From Arsenophonus fragariae (GTDB taxonomy: Bacteria; Pseudomonadota; Gammaproteobacteria; Enterobacterales; Enterobacteriaceae), in the NCBI GenBank assembly GCA_047291315.1, contig JBDPYZ010000006.1:1-64000 (forward strand): a stretch of 64,000 nt of DNA. The letters are read 5' to 3'. A program made the translations under genes and the position numbers. Every line of letters starts with the position of its first letter. Within the stretch, counting starts at the first letter, position 1. Below the pieces are notes generated by a model that worked only from the letters and a program-made list of their open reading frames with translations, was not told the origin of the DNA and searched no databases. Of this stretch, positions 29,507 to 38,892 are shown piece after piece.

Positions 29507-30362
29507 TATTCCGTGGTTTTCATTAACGATATAAGTAACTATAGCATTGATATTTAAAGAGACAGCAGATAATTAGACTGTGATTATAATCAATAAACTG
29601 GCGAAAAAGATAGTCGTCGGGGGGGTATTTAATAAAACTTCGCCAAATAGGCTATGTTTTATAAATGTTTATTTTTAGTTGGTTTATTGATTAGTTAAAA
29701 CCAAAACAAATGAAATAGTTAGTTATCCAATAATTTTTTATTTATATTTCTTGTAAGATGATTAAATCAATTCTAAAAATCATATTAGTTAAGCTTATTT
29801 ATTTTAATTTTTATGAAAATAGATTTATGTTCATTGATAAATTAATTGTAATAACAATTTTTTATTTTACAGATTGTTAATTTATTAACAATGAAATTGA
29901 ATGTGTAATATCGATATAATGGCAATATTTTATTAATTATTGTTGATATTAGTTGTTATTTATAAAAACAAATTAGATTGTATATAAAAGTAATTAATAT
30001 TAAAACGGCTAATATATTTCAGTCATTTCTTATCGTTTTTTTAGCGGCTAAAATTAGTATATCTTGTTTTTATATTTTGCTAAGTTAGCTCATATTATCA
30101 TTTTTGCTTTATATTATAAAATTAATAGATGAGATTTTATTAGTAATTGGCTGTTTAATTTATCTATCACCTACGCTTACTAAAAGGCTTTTGTATCTGC
30201 TAATAACAGACTATGCTTATTTAAGCTGTAGTTAAAAAATGTGGTGTGAAAAGTGTGAGGATGGCGATCTAAGTTTAAGACTATAGTTTGCATCAAAATA
30301 TTACTGAGTTTAGACTCAAGTAAACAGATCGATGATCGCTTAATAATGATAAAGGTTTTAAG
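29507..30362. other. 856-bp A+T-rich gap between yfcH and yfcD
   Basis: No frame gives a recognisable protein on either strand. In E. coli this interval holds several genes around yfcH and folX. Here it is low-complexity A+T-rich sequence, probably the end state of eroded genes plus the yfcD promoter. A run of seven Gs lies near 29620. Confidence 0.6.
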
Positions 30363-30917
30363 ATGGGACAAGTAATAAGTGAAGTAGTCGATGCAGAATG
30401 GATTGATATTGTTGACGACAAAAATAAAGTGATTGCCCAAGCTACACGTGAGCAGATGCGAGAAGAGAATTTGCTTCATCGAGCAGCCTATATTGTTGTG
30501 CATGATGGTATGGGTAAAATTTTGATACAACGTCGTACTGAGATGAAAGATATTTATCCGTGTTTATTGGATGCAACAGCCGGCGGGGTTTTAATCAGTG
30601 GTGAAACTATGCTTGCTGCTGCGCGACGAGAGGCAGAAGAAAAGTTGGGGATTGCCGACGTACCTTTTGCCGAGCATGGGCTATTTTATTATGAAACCAT
30701 TAAATGTCGGGTATGGGGCGGATTATTTAGCTGTGTTAGTCATGGCCCTTTTGCTTTAAAGGAAGCTGAAGTGGAATCGGTTTTTTGGTTTACGCCAGAA
30801 GAAATTCATGCACGTAGTCATGAATTTTCGCCAGATTCTCTGAAAGCCTTGTCACTTTGGTTAGCTCGCAATAATAATGAGTTGCATAAGACTAAGTTGT
30901 GTCAGAAGGTCGATTAA
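30363..30917 (+). CDS. yfcD: Nudix hydrolase YfcD with a substituted Nudix box
   Basis: The 184-residue protein matches E. coli YfcD (180) over its length: ATREQMREENLLHRAAYIVV, LLDATAGGVL, GLFSCVSHGPFALKEAEVES. The Nudix box at about residues 77-100 reads GVLISGET...RREAEEKLGI. The canonical REuxEExGu has glutamate where this protein has lysine (AEEK instead of AEEE); that residue normally helps bind metal. The gene is otherwise intact, so activity may be reduced or altered. YfcD's substrate is not established. Confidence 0.9.
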   Translation: MGQVISEVVDAEWIDIVDDKNKVIAQATREQMREENLLHRAAYIVVHDGMGKILIQRRTEMKDIYPCLLDATAGGVLISGETMLAAARREAEEKLGIADVPFAEHGLFYYETIKCRVWGGLFSCVSHGPFALKEAEVESVFWFTPEEIHARSHEFSPDSLKALSLWLARNNNELHKTKLCQKVD

Positions 30918-31086
30918 GTTTTAACTAACAGTGATAAACAATAGCATAAGCTTTGATCAGTGGTAATTTGCCAATTTTTAATTGGCAATGTATTTTAATA
31001 TTATTTAGTGAGAAATTTCTATTTGGCCAAATATAGCAGATTATCTTTTTTATTTTAGATAATATGCTATTAGTTTGAATAAGTGA

Positions 31087-31790
31087 CTAATTTGTTATAT
31101 TAGCAACAGTATCATTTTCATCTTCACTGACAGTGAACCAAGGATAGTACTGTTGACATCGCTTATAGCCTTTAGCGGTAACCGTTCGTAGTTCCCGTCC
31201 TGGGGGGTCATAGTAATGACTATCAGCATAGTAGTTATAACGGCCACTATCATCATTAATATAATTCCAACTATTGTTAAAAAAAGGTTTATATTGTCGG
31301 ACAACTAATCGCTTATTATCATATTTTACCTGGCCAGTTACTGCCCATCGGGTAGTAGTTGGTTCCTGTTTGGCTTTACCGCGTTTATTTTTTTCTAAAT
31401 TGCCAGATTTAGTGACTATATAAGCATCACTCTGGGTATAAGTAGTGCTGTTTGTAATGACCCGCCGGCGCTATCGATAAAGTTAATTTGTTGTCGCTGT
31501 TGTTTTAATCATCATGGTAATAACGATCGGTGGTGACGAATAAGATATAGGGAGGTTGCCTTTCAGCATTATTTGCTAACTGAATTTTATCTACCGGAAT
31601 ATTATTACGAAATCAAAGTTGGTAGCCGATAACATTGATATAACCTTGTTCATTGATAACCTGGCTATATACATGCTGTGAATTTTATGACTTTGAGATA
31701 ATCTCTTCTGCTACCTATTTCATGCATGCTTCTGGTGCATAAAATAAAATTGGGTAACAGGTTGTGGTGTTAGCATGGCTAACTCCATTT
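31087..31790 (-). pseudogene. Unrecognised protein gene, broken
   Basis: The minus strand gives a well-composed C-terminal stretch (TQSDAYIVTKSGNLEKNKRG, TRWAVTGQVKYDNKRLVVRQ, YNYYADSHYYDPPGRELRTV, CQQYYPWFTVSEDE) ending in TAG. Frame breaks near 31460, 31510 and 31610-31690 separate it from upstream pieces such as YINVIGYQL and DKIQLANNAERQPPYILFVT. I do not recognise the family. Its position next to the integrase remnant leaves open whether it is host or phage sequence. Confidence 0.4.
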
Positions 31791-31911
31791 CAATTGAGTC
31801 GGAAGGGATAAAGGGAACCTCTTTCGTGAAGTGATTGCAATATAAAAATATTATATATCAATTAGTTATATTTATGTTGTTACTATAAATCACTATTCAT
31901 TCACTATAAAT

Positions 31912-32127
31912 TACAACTCAATCCAGCTATTATTTCTGTCATCTTCATACTTATCTATCATTTCAGTAGATTTGTGACCTAATAATTTTCTGGTAAATTC
32001 ACTACCCATTTTTTCTGTATAAAGTCTAGCTGATAAGCTTCTAATTTCATGAAAAGACGGTGGTGTTCCTTCGTATGTTAAATTTAATTTATCTCTAAGT
32101 TTTGCAAATTCTGATGATGTTTTTTTG
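31912..32127 (-). pseudogene. Lambda-type integrase, C-terminal catalytic piece (split gene)
   Basis: This piece encodes the end of a tyrosine recombinase: PPSFHEIRSLSARLY (HxxR motif), KLLGHKSTEMIDKYEDDR (catalytic His in LLGHK, nucleophile Tyr) and a C-terminus WIEL. It resembles lambda Int (FHELRSLSARLY, LLGHKS). The N-terminal and central parts lie 9 kb away at 41174-41945 on the same strand, separated by a Mu-like insertion. Taking out the insertion and one TTTTG copy joins the two parts in one frame. Confidence 0.85.
32123..32127. repeat. Left copy of the 5-bp target duplication (TTTTG)
   Basis: TTTTG directly precedes the left terminal repeat of the Mu-like element; the identical pentamer follows the right terminal repeat at 41174-41178. 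Mu-family transposition duplicates 5 bp. Confidence 0.8.
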
Positions 32128-32176
32128 TATTAATTGATAGGACGTGAGATATTTAAACGGGAAACCTGCGATAAAT
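32128..32176 (+). repeat. Left terminal inverted repeat of the Mu-like element
   Basis: It starts TATTAATTGAT, then 9 variable bases, GATATTT, 12 bases, and TGCGATAAAT. The same blocks at the same spacing occur in reverse at 41125-41173. The inner TGCGATAAAT resembles the GATAAATGCG core of MuA end-binding sites. Confidence 0.85.
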
Positions 32177-32359
32177 GTCGATCTATCTGGGACAGACAGG
32201 TAACGGTAATTAAGTTTCACATAGTGAAACAGAAATCATCACTCAAATTGCCGGTTATTGAAATCATGTTCGTGACTGAAGTAGTATTCGTTTCAGTTGG
32301 TAGAAAATTCTGATGGCTTTCCTGCTCTTTTCCTGATATCTATTCTGGTGATTTGATCC

Positions 32360-32938
32360 TTAGGGATGTAAGTGGCGAGAGCGCCAGTCCTGATGAATAA
32401 CGTTCTCATACTCTACCCATTCATCGCTATTTGCCTGACTCCTATGCGTGACATAGAGAATGACATCGCCGTTGTTGCTGAGTGTAAAAGGCCCATTTGG
32501 GAGTCCTTTGTAACGCCCCCTGCAATTGTGATAGTAAGCCCGGGCCATCCTTGAGAACTACAAATAATTCGGTGGCCCGATAATCCGTCAGGCCAAACAT
32601 TTGCTGCCAGGCAGAGTGGCTACTATCAGACCACGAGATATTATGCTTCTGGAGAAACGCATACAACCGTTTACGCCCATATTTACGTGACAATGCACCC
32701 AGGGTAAATGCCAACAACACTGTCGGCAAGTGCTGCAGCGTAAGCATTGACGGACATACCCATGGTGTCACGTGGTATATAGCCGTCAGCAACAGACTAA
32801 AATCAGTGTGGTGAATAGGATATCAATGGGTTTATGGTGTTCTTTTAGACCGACATTGGCAATAAAGTAGCGAATGTAACCGGAGGCCAATGTCACCAGT
32901 GTTGCCCAGGATAAATCGAGCAGGGTTGAATCAAGCAT
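32360..32938 (-). pseudogene. Membrane protein at the end of the Mu-like element (DUF6338-like), broken
   Basis: AAGGAG six bases before ATG 32938 gives MLDSTLLDLSWATLVTLASG with a hydrophobic first segment, then IANVGLKEHHKPIDILFTTL. A frame change leads to LLAFTLGALSRKYGRKRLYA, FGLTDYRATELFVVLKDGPG, then GRYKGLPNGPFTLSNNGDVILYV near the C-terminus. Two membrane segments followed by a small beta-domain (LKDG, then ILYV) recall DUF6338 proteins, but this is a weak call. Frameshifts near 32810 and 32540 inactivate it. Confidence 0.4.
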
Positions 32939-33033
32939 ATTCATCTCCTTTGCGTAGGTGTTATCGTGGTGATAATAGTAGCAAAAAAGCATTCAAGCAT
33001 TTAAAGCACGTTATAAATCGTCAGCATGCCTGC

Positions 33034-33399
33034 TTACTCTTCATTTTCAAACAGGCATCCCCTGGATGCGTGCCAGCTCTTCTTTTTTAACCCGTTTGAC
33101 CACGGAATAAATCCATTGTAGCGAGACTTTGTGCTTACGCGCTACAGGGCGTGGTGATTATGCACGTTGAAGTCGGCAAATATCTCCCGGTTACGCTGGC
33201 TGACTTTCCATATTAGCCCCCATAGGAAAATAGACATTTTACCTGCCCCAGACCGCGATCATTTGGCTGGTCACTGCATCCCCTATTTGGCAGGCGACGG
33301 CGAGGTCAATGTCGATAATCTGTCTGACGGTCTGAGCCGTGTGTTCGGCTAGTTCAATCAGTAACTATGGCCCTTTCTACGAAAGGTATTTTCTAGCAT
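33034..33399 (-). pseudogene. Mor-family late transcription activator, broken
   Basis: The pieces read MLENTF, LIELAEHTAQTVRQII, then AVACQIGDAVTSQMIAVWG, then RNREIFADFN, HNHHAL and HKVSLQWIYSVVKRVKKEEL. This is the layout of Mor/C activators: an N-terminal dimerisation part, WG-x-x-x-YFP-like centre and a C-terminal HTH (LArKhkvS..wIY). Mor switches on Mu middle transcription. At least three frame breaks are present. Its start lies within the end of the GemA-like frame. Confidence 0.65.
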
Positions 33400-33545
33400 G
33401 ATGTTGCTCTCGCCACGCGTTTTGCCACTGCTTGAGTTTCTCGATAATCTGGCTGACCTGTTGACAGGCTGTTACCGTGTCAAACTCCTGTGTATGCAAC
33501 GTGGAAAAAGCATTACCGGCATAAGGACTGACGTATAGTCCTAAA
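33377..33545 (-). pseudogene. GemA-like early phage protein, C-terminal fragment
   Basis: A minus-strand frame reads PYAGNAFSTLHTQEFDTVTA, QQVSQIIEKLKQWQNAWRE and ends in TAG overlapping the Mor start. In Mu-like phages GemA (gp16) lies directly upstream of mor. Identification rests mainly on position plus the FSTL/EKLKQW pattern. Confidence 0.4.
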
Positions 33546-33629
33546 ATTAATATTCATATGATAATTTATCCTCTTTTAGTGAATTAAGGGGTGTGCTCAA
33601 CAAAACAAAGACTGACTGTGCAATGAACA

Positions 33630-34204
33630 CTAGAAAACCGGCAAACAGTCGGCTTTGTTTTTAAGTGTTTCTGGCGATTGAAAATAAGGCCGCAAGCGGG
33701 CGGCGCTGAGTGCGTAGAGTGTCATCATCAGCGCATCGACAATCACCATCGTCAGGGTCATGATGGCGATTTGCGGCCTTAAAGGTTGGGCTGGATTAAG
33801 AAAGAGCAGCAGTGCAGCAAGCAGGAAAGCCAGCGCTTTGGCGTTTGTGATGTAGGTCAGAAAACCCCAGCAGAACCGTTGCGCGTCGCTGGTCAGGGCC
33901 ACGACATCGTAGGCATCGATAATTGTCGGTGAACGCCAGGTTTTGTATGCTGTAAACAGTAGCTAGAGTACGCTAATGAATTTCAGCAGTAGCCAGGCTG
34001 TCGCTGAAGTACGCAATGCCTCAGCGCTCAGTGCGACAATCAGCACCATCAAGGCCAACGCCGTTGCCTGACCGGCAATAAACGGGAGCGTTTTGCGCCA
34101 TCCTCGTTGGAACTCATGGTTTAGGGTGATGATAGCTCCTGCACCCGGTAATATAGTACTGAGCAAGGCACCCCCAGCAAAACTAACCAAAGGTCAAGGT
34201 TCAT
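33630..34204 (-). pseudogene. LysE/RhtB-family exporter, broken, inside the Mu-like early region
   Basis: The sequence shows LysE features: an MNLDLWL start, GGALLSTILPGAGAIITLNH (PG motif of the first helix), GQATALALMVLIVALSAEAL, a TAG at 33963, LLFTAYKTW, then WGFLTYITNAKALAFLLAAL. A frameshift near the start and the TAG inactivate it. Its ATG overlaps the stop of the preceding zinc-ribbon gene (ATGA), so it was part of the phage transcription unit, as a cargo gene. LysE proteins export amino acids. Confidence 0.75.
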
Positions 34205-34440
34205 CTTTTATTTACCTTGTGAGTTTGATGATGGGAGGTGGTTGGCGTCGAGAGTGAATTTGTAGTCATACCAGTTAAGGGATCGATATCCCAGTTAAGT
34301 ACCCAGACACTATATCGCTGCCCGCAATGAGGGCAGAACAGGATTAGGTCATCCCTCACTCGCCACTTTCCGGTTGCTGGATAATGTCTGCCTGGGTAGG
34401 ATTCAGGTAATTTTTAGCCTGGTGGCAGGTAATACTCATA
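34201..34440 (-). pseudogene. Small Mu-like early protein with a zinc ribbon half, broken
   Basis: The frame reads YYLPPG, a TAA, then KLPESYPGRHYPATGKWRV, LILFCPHCGQRYSVWVLNWD and a serine/threonine-rich tail. CPHCG provides one zinc-binding half-site. One in-frame stop and an apparent start deletion are present. About 160 bases between this and Gam (34441-34602) contain further eroded coding sequence (MSYQEIKHLPPPD) that I could not assign. Confidence 0.45.
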
Positions 34441-34602
34441 AGGTGTTTTCCTTATCTAATGTTGCTATCATTTCGGACAATATCTCGAGTGCATTTTGAA
34501 ATTCACAATAAGAGGTGGCAAATGGTCTGCCTGCAAGTGATGCATGGCTCGGTTAAGACGCTTTTCAATCTGGCGGCGGTAGATGTTTTATTTCCTGATA
34601 GC

Positions 34603-35107
34603 TCATGCGTCGACCTCCTGCTCAAAGGGCGTAATAATGAAATCCTCAAGCTGGTTATGAAACGTAATGCTGGAAATATTAAGTCGCCGGATGGTATCCT
34701 GATTTTTGAGTAGGGCATGTTTATCAATTACCGGCTTGCGAATAATGCAGTGGTTCTGTCCACTGTCCTTCAGTGCCTGCAGGATATTATCCATTCCTTT
34801 CAGCGAAACGGACGGCGGGCTGTTAGGTCATGACACCTCGCCGGTTATCAGGTTAACGGTTTTGGTTTTGTCGTTTTGGGTAATCCCCTCCCGGTTGTTT
34901 TCTTAGCAGGTCTGGATACCTTTTTGCAACAGGGTTATCCGAGCTTTCATGGCTTCAATATCGGCAGCGTGTTCATGGGTTAAGTGTGCAATTTCGTCGT
35001 TAATCTGCGTTTCCAGTCGGGTCATTTCCCTCTGGATATTGCCTATCATCTGTTCACGGGGTGCAGGATCCCGCCGCGGTTTTAAGCCGCGTTATTTTCT
35101 TTGCCAT
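34603..35107 (-). pseudogene. gam: Mu Gam host-nuclease inhibitor, broken
   Basis: The pieces follow Mu Gam closely: MAKKITRLKTAAG, then IQREMTRLETQINDEIAHLT, ITLLQKGIQTC, a stop, ENNREG, then KTKTVNLITGEVS, PPSVSLKGMDNILQAL, and the terminal FIITPFEQEVDA (Mu: FSIIPFEQEAGI). A frameshift near 35070 and in-frame stops near 34910 and 34825 break it. Gam binds double-stranded DNA ends and blocks RecBCD. It is the clearest marker that this element is Mu-like. Confidence 0.85.
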
Positions 35108-35139
35108 CTTTTTTACCTGTTAATTAAAAACGTTGGGGA

Positions 35140-35382
35140 TTAAACGCGCTCGAAAATAATATCCTCAAGGGCGTCACTGTGTTGAATATGCTCAAATACG
35201 TTAATTCGATACCGCGTGGCGATTTCAACGAGACGGAGGTCCTGTTCATCAATGTCATGGCAGTTTTCGCAAATAGATAAATAGGTTTCCTGTTTGGTGA
35301 TATCAATGGTTTTTGCCCGACAAGGGATTTCTCTGGCAAAAACCCCTTGTCGGACGGCAATACGGACAGGGCGTCTTTTCAT
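35140..35382 (-). CDS. Small Mu-like early protein, function unknown
   Basis: An 80-residue open frame (MKRRPVRIAVRQGVF, YLSICENCHDIDEQDLRLVE, HSDALEDIIFERV) lies two bases after the previous gene's stop and 32 bases before gam, in the compact spacing of a phage early operon. CENC may be half of a metal site. I do not recognise the family. It may be an intact leftover. Confidence 0.45.
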   Translation of the reverse strand: MKRRPVRIAVRQGVFAREIPCRAKTIDITKQETYLSICENCHDIDEQDLRLVEIATRYRINVFEHIQHSDALEDIIFERV

Positions 35383-35384
35383 GA

Positions 35385-35648
35385 TTAACGTACCTCCCAG
35401 GTTATTAGGTAGTCATCCTGTAGGAACTGGTATTTTTCCCAAAGGCCCTGACGGTCGGTGCCCAGGGCGTAGCGAATAGCATGATCTTTTTGATGCAACA
35501 AATCACACCGGCGGTCATGCAGCAAGATAATGGTCGGGCGGCTATAGCCATCGACGGTAAAATGACTGATGGTAAATCCTTTCTGGCTAAGTTCGTCCAT
35601 CACCGACAGACATTGTCTGAGCTGCTGCTGGATGGCCCAATGGGTCAT
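35385..35648 (-). CDS. Small Mu-like early protein, in frame with the end of B
   Basis: The 87 codons from an internal ATG at 35648 (MTHWAIQQQLRQCLSVMDEL, ISHFTVDGYSRPTIILLHDR, YQFLQDDYLITWEVR) look like a separate small protein. In this copy they are continuous with the C-terminus of the B-like ATPase, with no stop between them, so an original stop may have been lost. Family unknown. Confidence 0.4.
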   Translation of the reverse strand: MTHWAIQQQLRQCLSVMDELSQKGFTISHFTVDGYSRPTIILLHDRRCDLLHQKDHAIRYALGTDRQGLWEKYQFLQDDYLITWEVR

Positions 35649-36579
35649 TGCTGACAGGTTTTTAATGTCACGGCTGGGGTCAGCATAATGCACACTGTGA
35701 ATAATATTGGCGTCGATAACCGGAATGGTGTTTTGCGCGGCCAGGTTCATGAGGGCGGTCATCAGATTGCCGATAGCCAATGGATAAAGCAGGCTGACCG
35801 GCGTTTCTTCTTTCGGGTGCAGCCAACTTAGGCGCTGGCGCAGGGCGGGGATGGCGTCACTGCTCAATATCTTGTCGATATCTGCCCAGACCTGCTTAAA
35901 TTTGAAGTCAAGAAAGTCGGCCAGATGTGTTCGCAGGTCAATCACCTGGCAGCGTTGTATCACTTCCATTACCGCCAACAGGTACTCGGATAACTTATCG
36001 CCCAGTTTATGTTGTCCCAGCAGAACGATGGAAGCAGTTTTTTAAAGCCATCTTCCAGCTCAAAGAAGTGTTTAAGGGGCTTTAAGGTTGGGATGGGTAA
36101 GGAGAGGGCTTCTTCAATCACCAGCACATGGCTGTACCTGGGGCGACTGCTGTCTTTTAATAGTCGATGTAACTGACTAAAGCGGGCCTCCGGTGACCGT
36201 TTAAATTTTTCTAGTGGAGCAGCCAGGGTGTGGACAATGGCTTCGGCAAGACTGACGGTTTTCAGGGTCTTTCCATGATGGTCGTTGTCTTTCATCTCCA
36301 GCACGTAGAGTTCAATCATCACCATCGGAACCGTTTTCCCGATAAATGGAGTCAATCAGGTCACGATGCAGGGTGCTTTTGTCTGAGCTGGATTCAAAGA
36401 TAACGGCGATAAAGCCGCCATAGCGTGCGGTCTGGTACAACGCCTCACGCACATAACGGCTATCAGGGGCGAGAAATACAGCCTCATGGCCCTGTATGGC
36501 CTGGTCATTAAACGGGGCGCGAAAAAGCCCAAAATGTTTTTTTTGGCAGGCGGAGAGTAATATCTGTTTTTAGTAACAT
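35649..36579 (-). pseudogene. MuB-like transposition ATPase (AAA), broken
   Basis: The start MLLKTD is followed, after a frameshift, by QKKHFGLFRAPFND, SRYVREALYQTARYGGFIAV, and IFESSSDKSTLHRDLID. This is the Walker A region of ExeA/MuB-type ATPases, but G-x-x-x-x-GKS/T has become S/D-substituted (ESSSDKST where ESGSGKST is expected). Later pieces are VLVIEEALSLPIPTLKPLKH, LAVMEVIQRCQVIDLRTHL and YPLAIGNLMTALMNLAAQN. MuB delivers target DNA to the transposase. Breaks lie near 36550, 36330 and 36005. Confidence 0.7.
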
Positions 36580-36650
36580 GGTTTCCTCATCATTCAATAC
36601 GGGATGTTTATTGCTGCAGCCTTCTGTCTCGTTAAAAGAATCCGTTGCCG

Positions 36651-36830
36651 TCACCTCTGGTCACCTAACCAGGTTTGAATCTGTGTCTTTAGGGCGTGGA
36701 TATCCTGTTTGGGCCACTCTGGTTGTGATTGACGAATTTGTGCCAGAGTGGCCTCCGACAGTTGCAGGGCGCGTGCCAGTGCTACTTGTATCAGCTTGTG
36801 CTGTTGTAACAGGGTTTTGAGTTTCAGCAT
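36651..36830 (-). CDS. Small HTH-like protein between A and B of the Mu-like element
   Basis: A 59-residue open frame reads MLKLKTLLQQHKLIQVALAR, ALQLSEATLAQIRQSQPEWP, then HALKTQIQTWLGDQR. The pattern VALARALQLSEATLAQI resembles a helix-turn-helix of a small DNA-binding protein. The B-like gene begins 71 bases after its stop. Intact; role inferred as phage regulation only. Confidence 0.5.
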   Translation of the reverse strand: MLKLKTLLQQHKLIQVALARALQLSEATLAQIRQSQPEWPKQDIHALKTQIQTWLGDQR

Positions 36831-36844
36831 GATGGCCTCCCGTT

Positions 36845-37862
36845 ACCCGTGACTAGCCAGACTGACCACCACATCGGTGGATTGGGCCCATCACTTCATC
36901 GACTAGGGCATCGACCTGGTCGGCAGGGATGCCGTCCGGGAAGCGCTGGGGTCAGCCTGGTATAAAATTCACTGTGCCAGGTTTTCCAGCTGCTTGAAAA
37001 CGAGCACTCAGGTGTTGAACCACGCCGATCGGGTTTAAGCGCCCTTCAAAACGCGGGGCACAGACCGTGGATGCTCCAGCTCTTGTTGGGGGAGGTAAAT
37101 CGGTGGTGTGTCGCGTTCATTGTCCAGATAAGGGTTAAAGCGCCCCAAAGGGTAAGGTATTGGTTTTTTGCGCTGCGGCAGTTTCACCCGTTGTGGAGGT
37201 GCCATACAGGGTCTGTTCCACTTCCGCCAGATGGGGTTGCGCCGTGGTGTGTGATAATGCCTTGAAAGATTCGCATAATGTCGTGGAATTGAGGGCAAAA
37301 CCGTAGTCGTCTTTCGCCACTTCCGGCACACGGCAGAAAGTTTCCTGCCCGTCCTCATTCATTATCACCACCTGCGCTTCACTGTCGCACCAGGGGTTAC
37401 GTACTATCTATCTGTAAGGTTGTCGCCCACGCAAACGCCGGGGTACTTGCCGCACATCGTATTTCACTTCCTCTGAACGATACGCGAATGTGGTTGTTGA
37501 CCTTACGGCTTTCCGGTTGACTCACCGCCAGTTCAAGGCACACTTCAACGGATGGAGTTTTGATTAACTGCGCAGGGGTAATCCGTAACAACTCAGTCTG
37601 GGTCACGCCAGTACGGCAATGCAGCGCGGTAGGGTTGTATTTTTTAACGCCACAACCCGACCAGGTGGTTGAGTTCATTAATATTATCGATTTGCCAAAC
37701 CGTAAACCAGATTCAAAATTACACTCCATAATGTCGCGCGCATTTTCCACTGAGTCGATTGCGCGGGCTTTATGCGCTAATTTGGCTTTCATAATCAGAA
37801 CGGAACTGTTCGTACGTGGCTTTAAAAAGACAATGGCGGGGACGGTATTCGGCTAAATAATG
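36845..37862 (-). pseudogene. Mu A-type transposase, C-terminal remnant
   Basis: Pieces read KARAIDSVENARDIMECNFE, GVTQTELLRITPAQLIKTPS, VEVCLELAVSQPESRKVNNH (start of the beta-barrel domain), then VVIMNEDGQETFCRVPEVAK, LAEVEQTLYGTSTTGE and LPFGALNPYLDN. These correspond to the C-terminal half of MuA/D3112-type transposases, with the LYGTST and LPFG-FDPY-like marks. The N-terminal DNA-binding and most of the DDE catalytic domain are missing. Frameshifts near 37690, 37420 and 37140 break the rest. Confidence 0.7.
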
Positions 37863-37904
37863 GCGATGATGGTGGTGGTGATTGGTTGTTCCATAAAATG
37901 AAAA

Positions 37905-38252
37905 TGGGCATCTTCACGCGTCAGCGGCACTCCATGCTGCCGGAGCCACCTTGCAGAAGGATGGCAATATCCACGGAGCAGTTTTTTTGGGGGGCTCTCA
38001 GCGGCTGGGTGGATAACAAAGATAATGGTCTCGCCACCTGGGATTATGTCAATACCACGTTCATAAAAGATATTCGACTGGGGCATATGCAGGAAATTCA
38101 GGTATGGCAAGGCACGGACTATCGTGATGAGTTATTCTATGTGATTACCGGCGTGTATAACGGGAATGTTGATGGCTATGTGGATTTCGTTCAACTGCGT
38201 GTCCTACAAAAAAAACATTAATGGTAACTGGATGAATGTAGGGTGCATGTAA
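37905..38252 (+). pseudogene. Phage tail fibre, C-terminal fragment
   Basis: The frame reads FFWGALSGWVDNKDNGLATW, YVNTTFIKDIRLGHMQEIQV, DYRDELFYVITGVYNGNVDG and, after a frameshift, INGNWMNVGCM then TAA. The stop overlaps the tail-fibre-assembly ATG (TAATG), the usual fibre-chaperone arrangement. The receptor-binding end of a fibre is likely; the N-terminal shaft is missing. Confidence 0.55.
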
Positions 38253-38784
38253 TGCAGAACATTAAAAACTTTAAACGCTATTACCCTGAATTATCTTATA
38301 AAAAAGGCATGGAATGGTCAATTGGGATCATTTTCCTTATCTCGGAAGACGGTCAGGACTGGTATGAATGCCAGAAAAGCTTTCAGCCCGATACGATGAA
38401 AATCGAGCATGAAGCCAACGGAGTCATACGCTCAATGGGCTATGATATCAGTAGCTTCTGTCCCGAGGGGTGCAGCGTAGCAGAGGTATCCGAATGGCCT
38501 AAAGAGGTAGCCCCTAAGCGAAAATGGTGTTCTATCGATGGTGAGGTCGTTCCGAGAATTTACACATCAGATGAACTCAGGGAGTAAGTTGCCCATAAAC
38601 GAGATTATCTACTTGAACAGGCAGGAAAATTTATAGCACCGTTGCAGGATGCGTCAGACCTCGACATAGCCACGGAAGCCGAAAAAGCCTCACTGCTGGC
38701 GTAGAAAAATATCGCGTGTGGCTTAACCGTGTTGATATTAGTGCAGCGTCAGAGATTGACTGGCCACAGCAGCCGCAAAAATAA
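38252..38784 (+). pseudogene. Tail fibre assembly protein (Tfa), broken
   Basis: The first 111 codons (MQNIKNFKRYYPEL, GQDWYECQKSFQPDTMKIEH, GEVVPRIYTSDEL) end at TAA 38585. The same frame continues AHKRDYLLEQAGKFIAPLQD, IATEAEKASLLA, meets TAG, and a shift restores KYRVWLNRVDISAASEIDWP before the final TAA. The DIATEAE-x-x-LLAWKKYRV-x-LNRVD pattern is the Tfa/Caudo_TAP C-terminal motif. Tfa is the chaperone that assembles tail fibres. Two stops and one frameshift inactivate it. Confidence 0.8.
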
Positions 38785-38892
38785 AAATCTCATGCTTCTC
38801 TGACGAATATAGTTAAACGCAACGTTGCGGGGGCGGTTTTCATTAGCAGTTGGGACGACGCTAGAGGCATCAAAAGAAGAGACTGAACACTA

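Noticed and set aside
30180..30530. 116-codon minus-strand frame upstream of and overlapping yfcD
   Set aside because: It is antisense to the yfcD N-terminus and has low-complexity composition; no family features.
32120..32138. TGTATT at 32126 as the element terminus, as in Mu
   Set aside because: The right end has no matching ACA, whereas TATTAATTGAT on both sides with flanking TTTTG gives a perfect 5-bp duplication and an in-frame integrase.
37853..38110. 85-codon minus-strand open frame
   Set aside because: It lies antisense to the phage tail-fibre fragment and has no family features.
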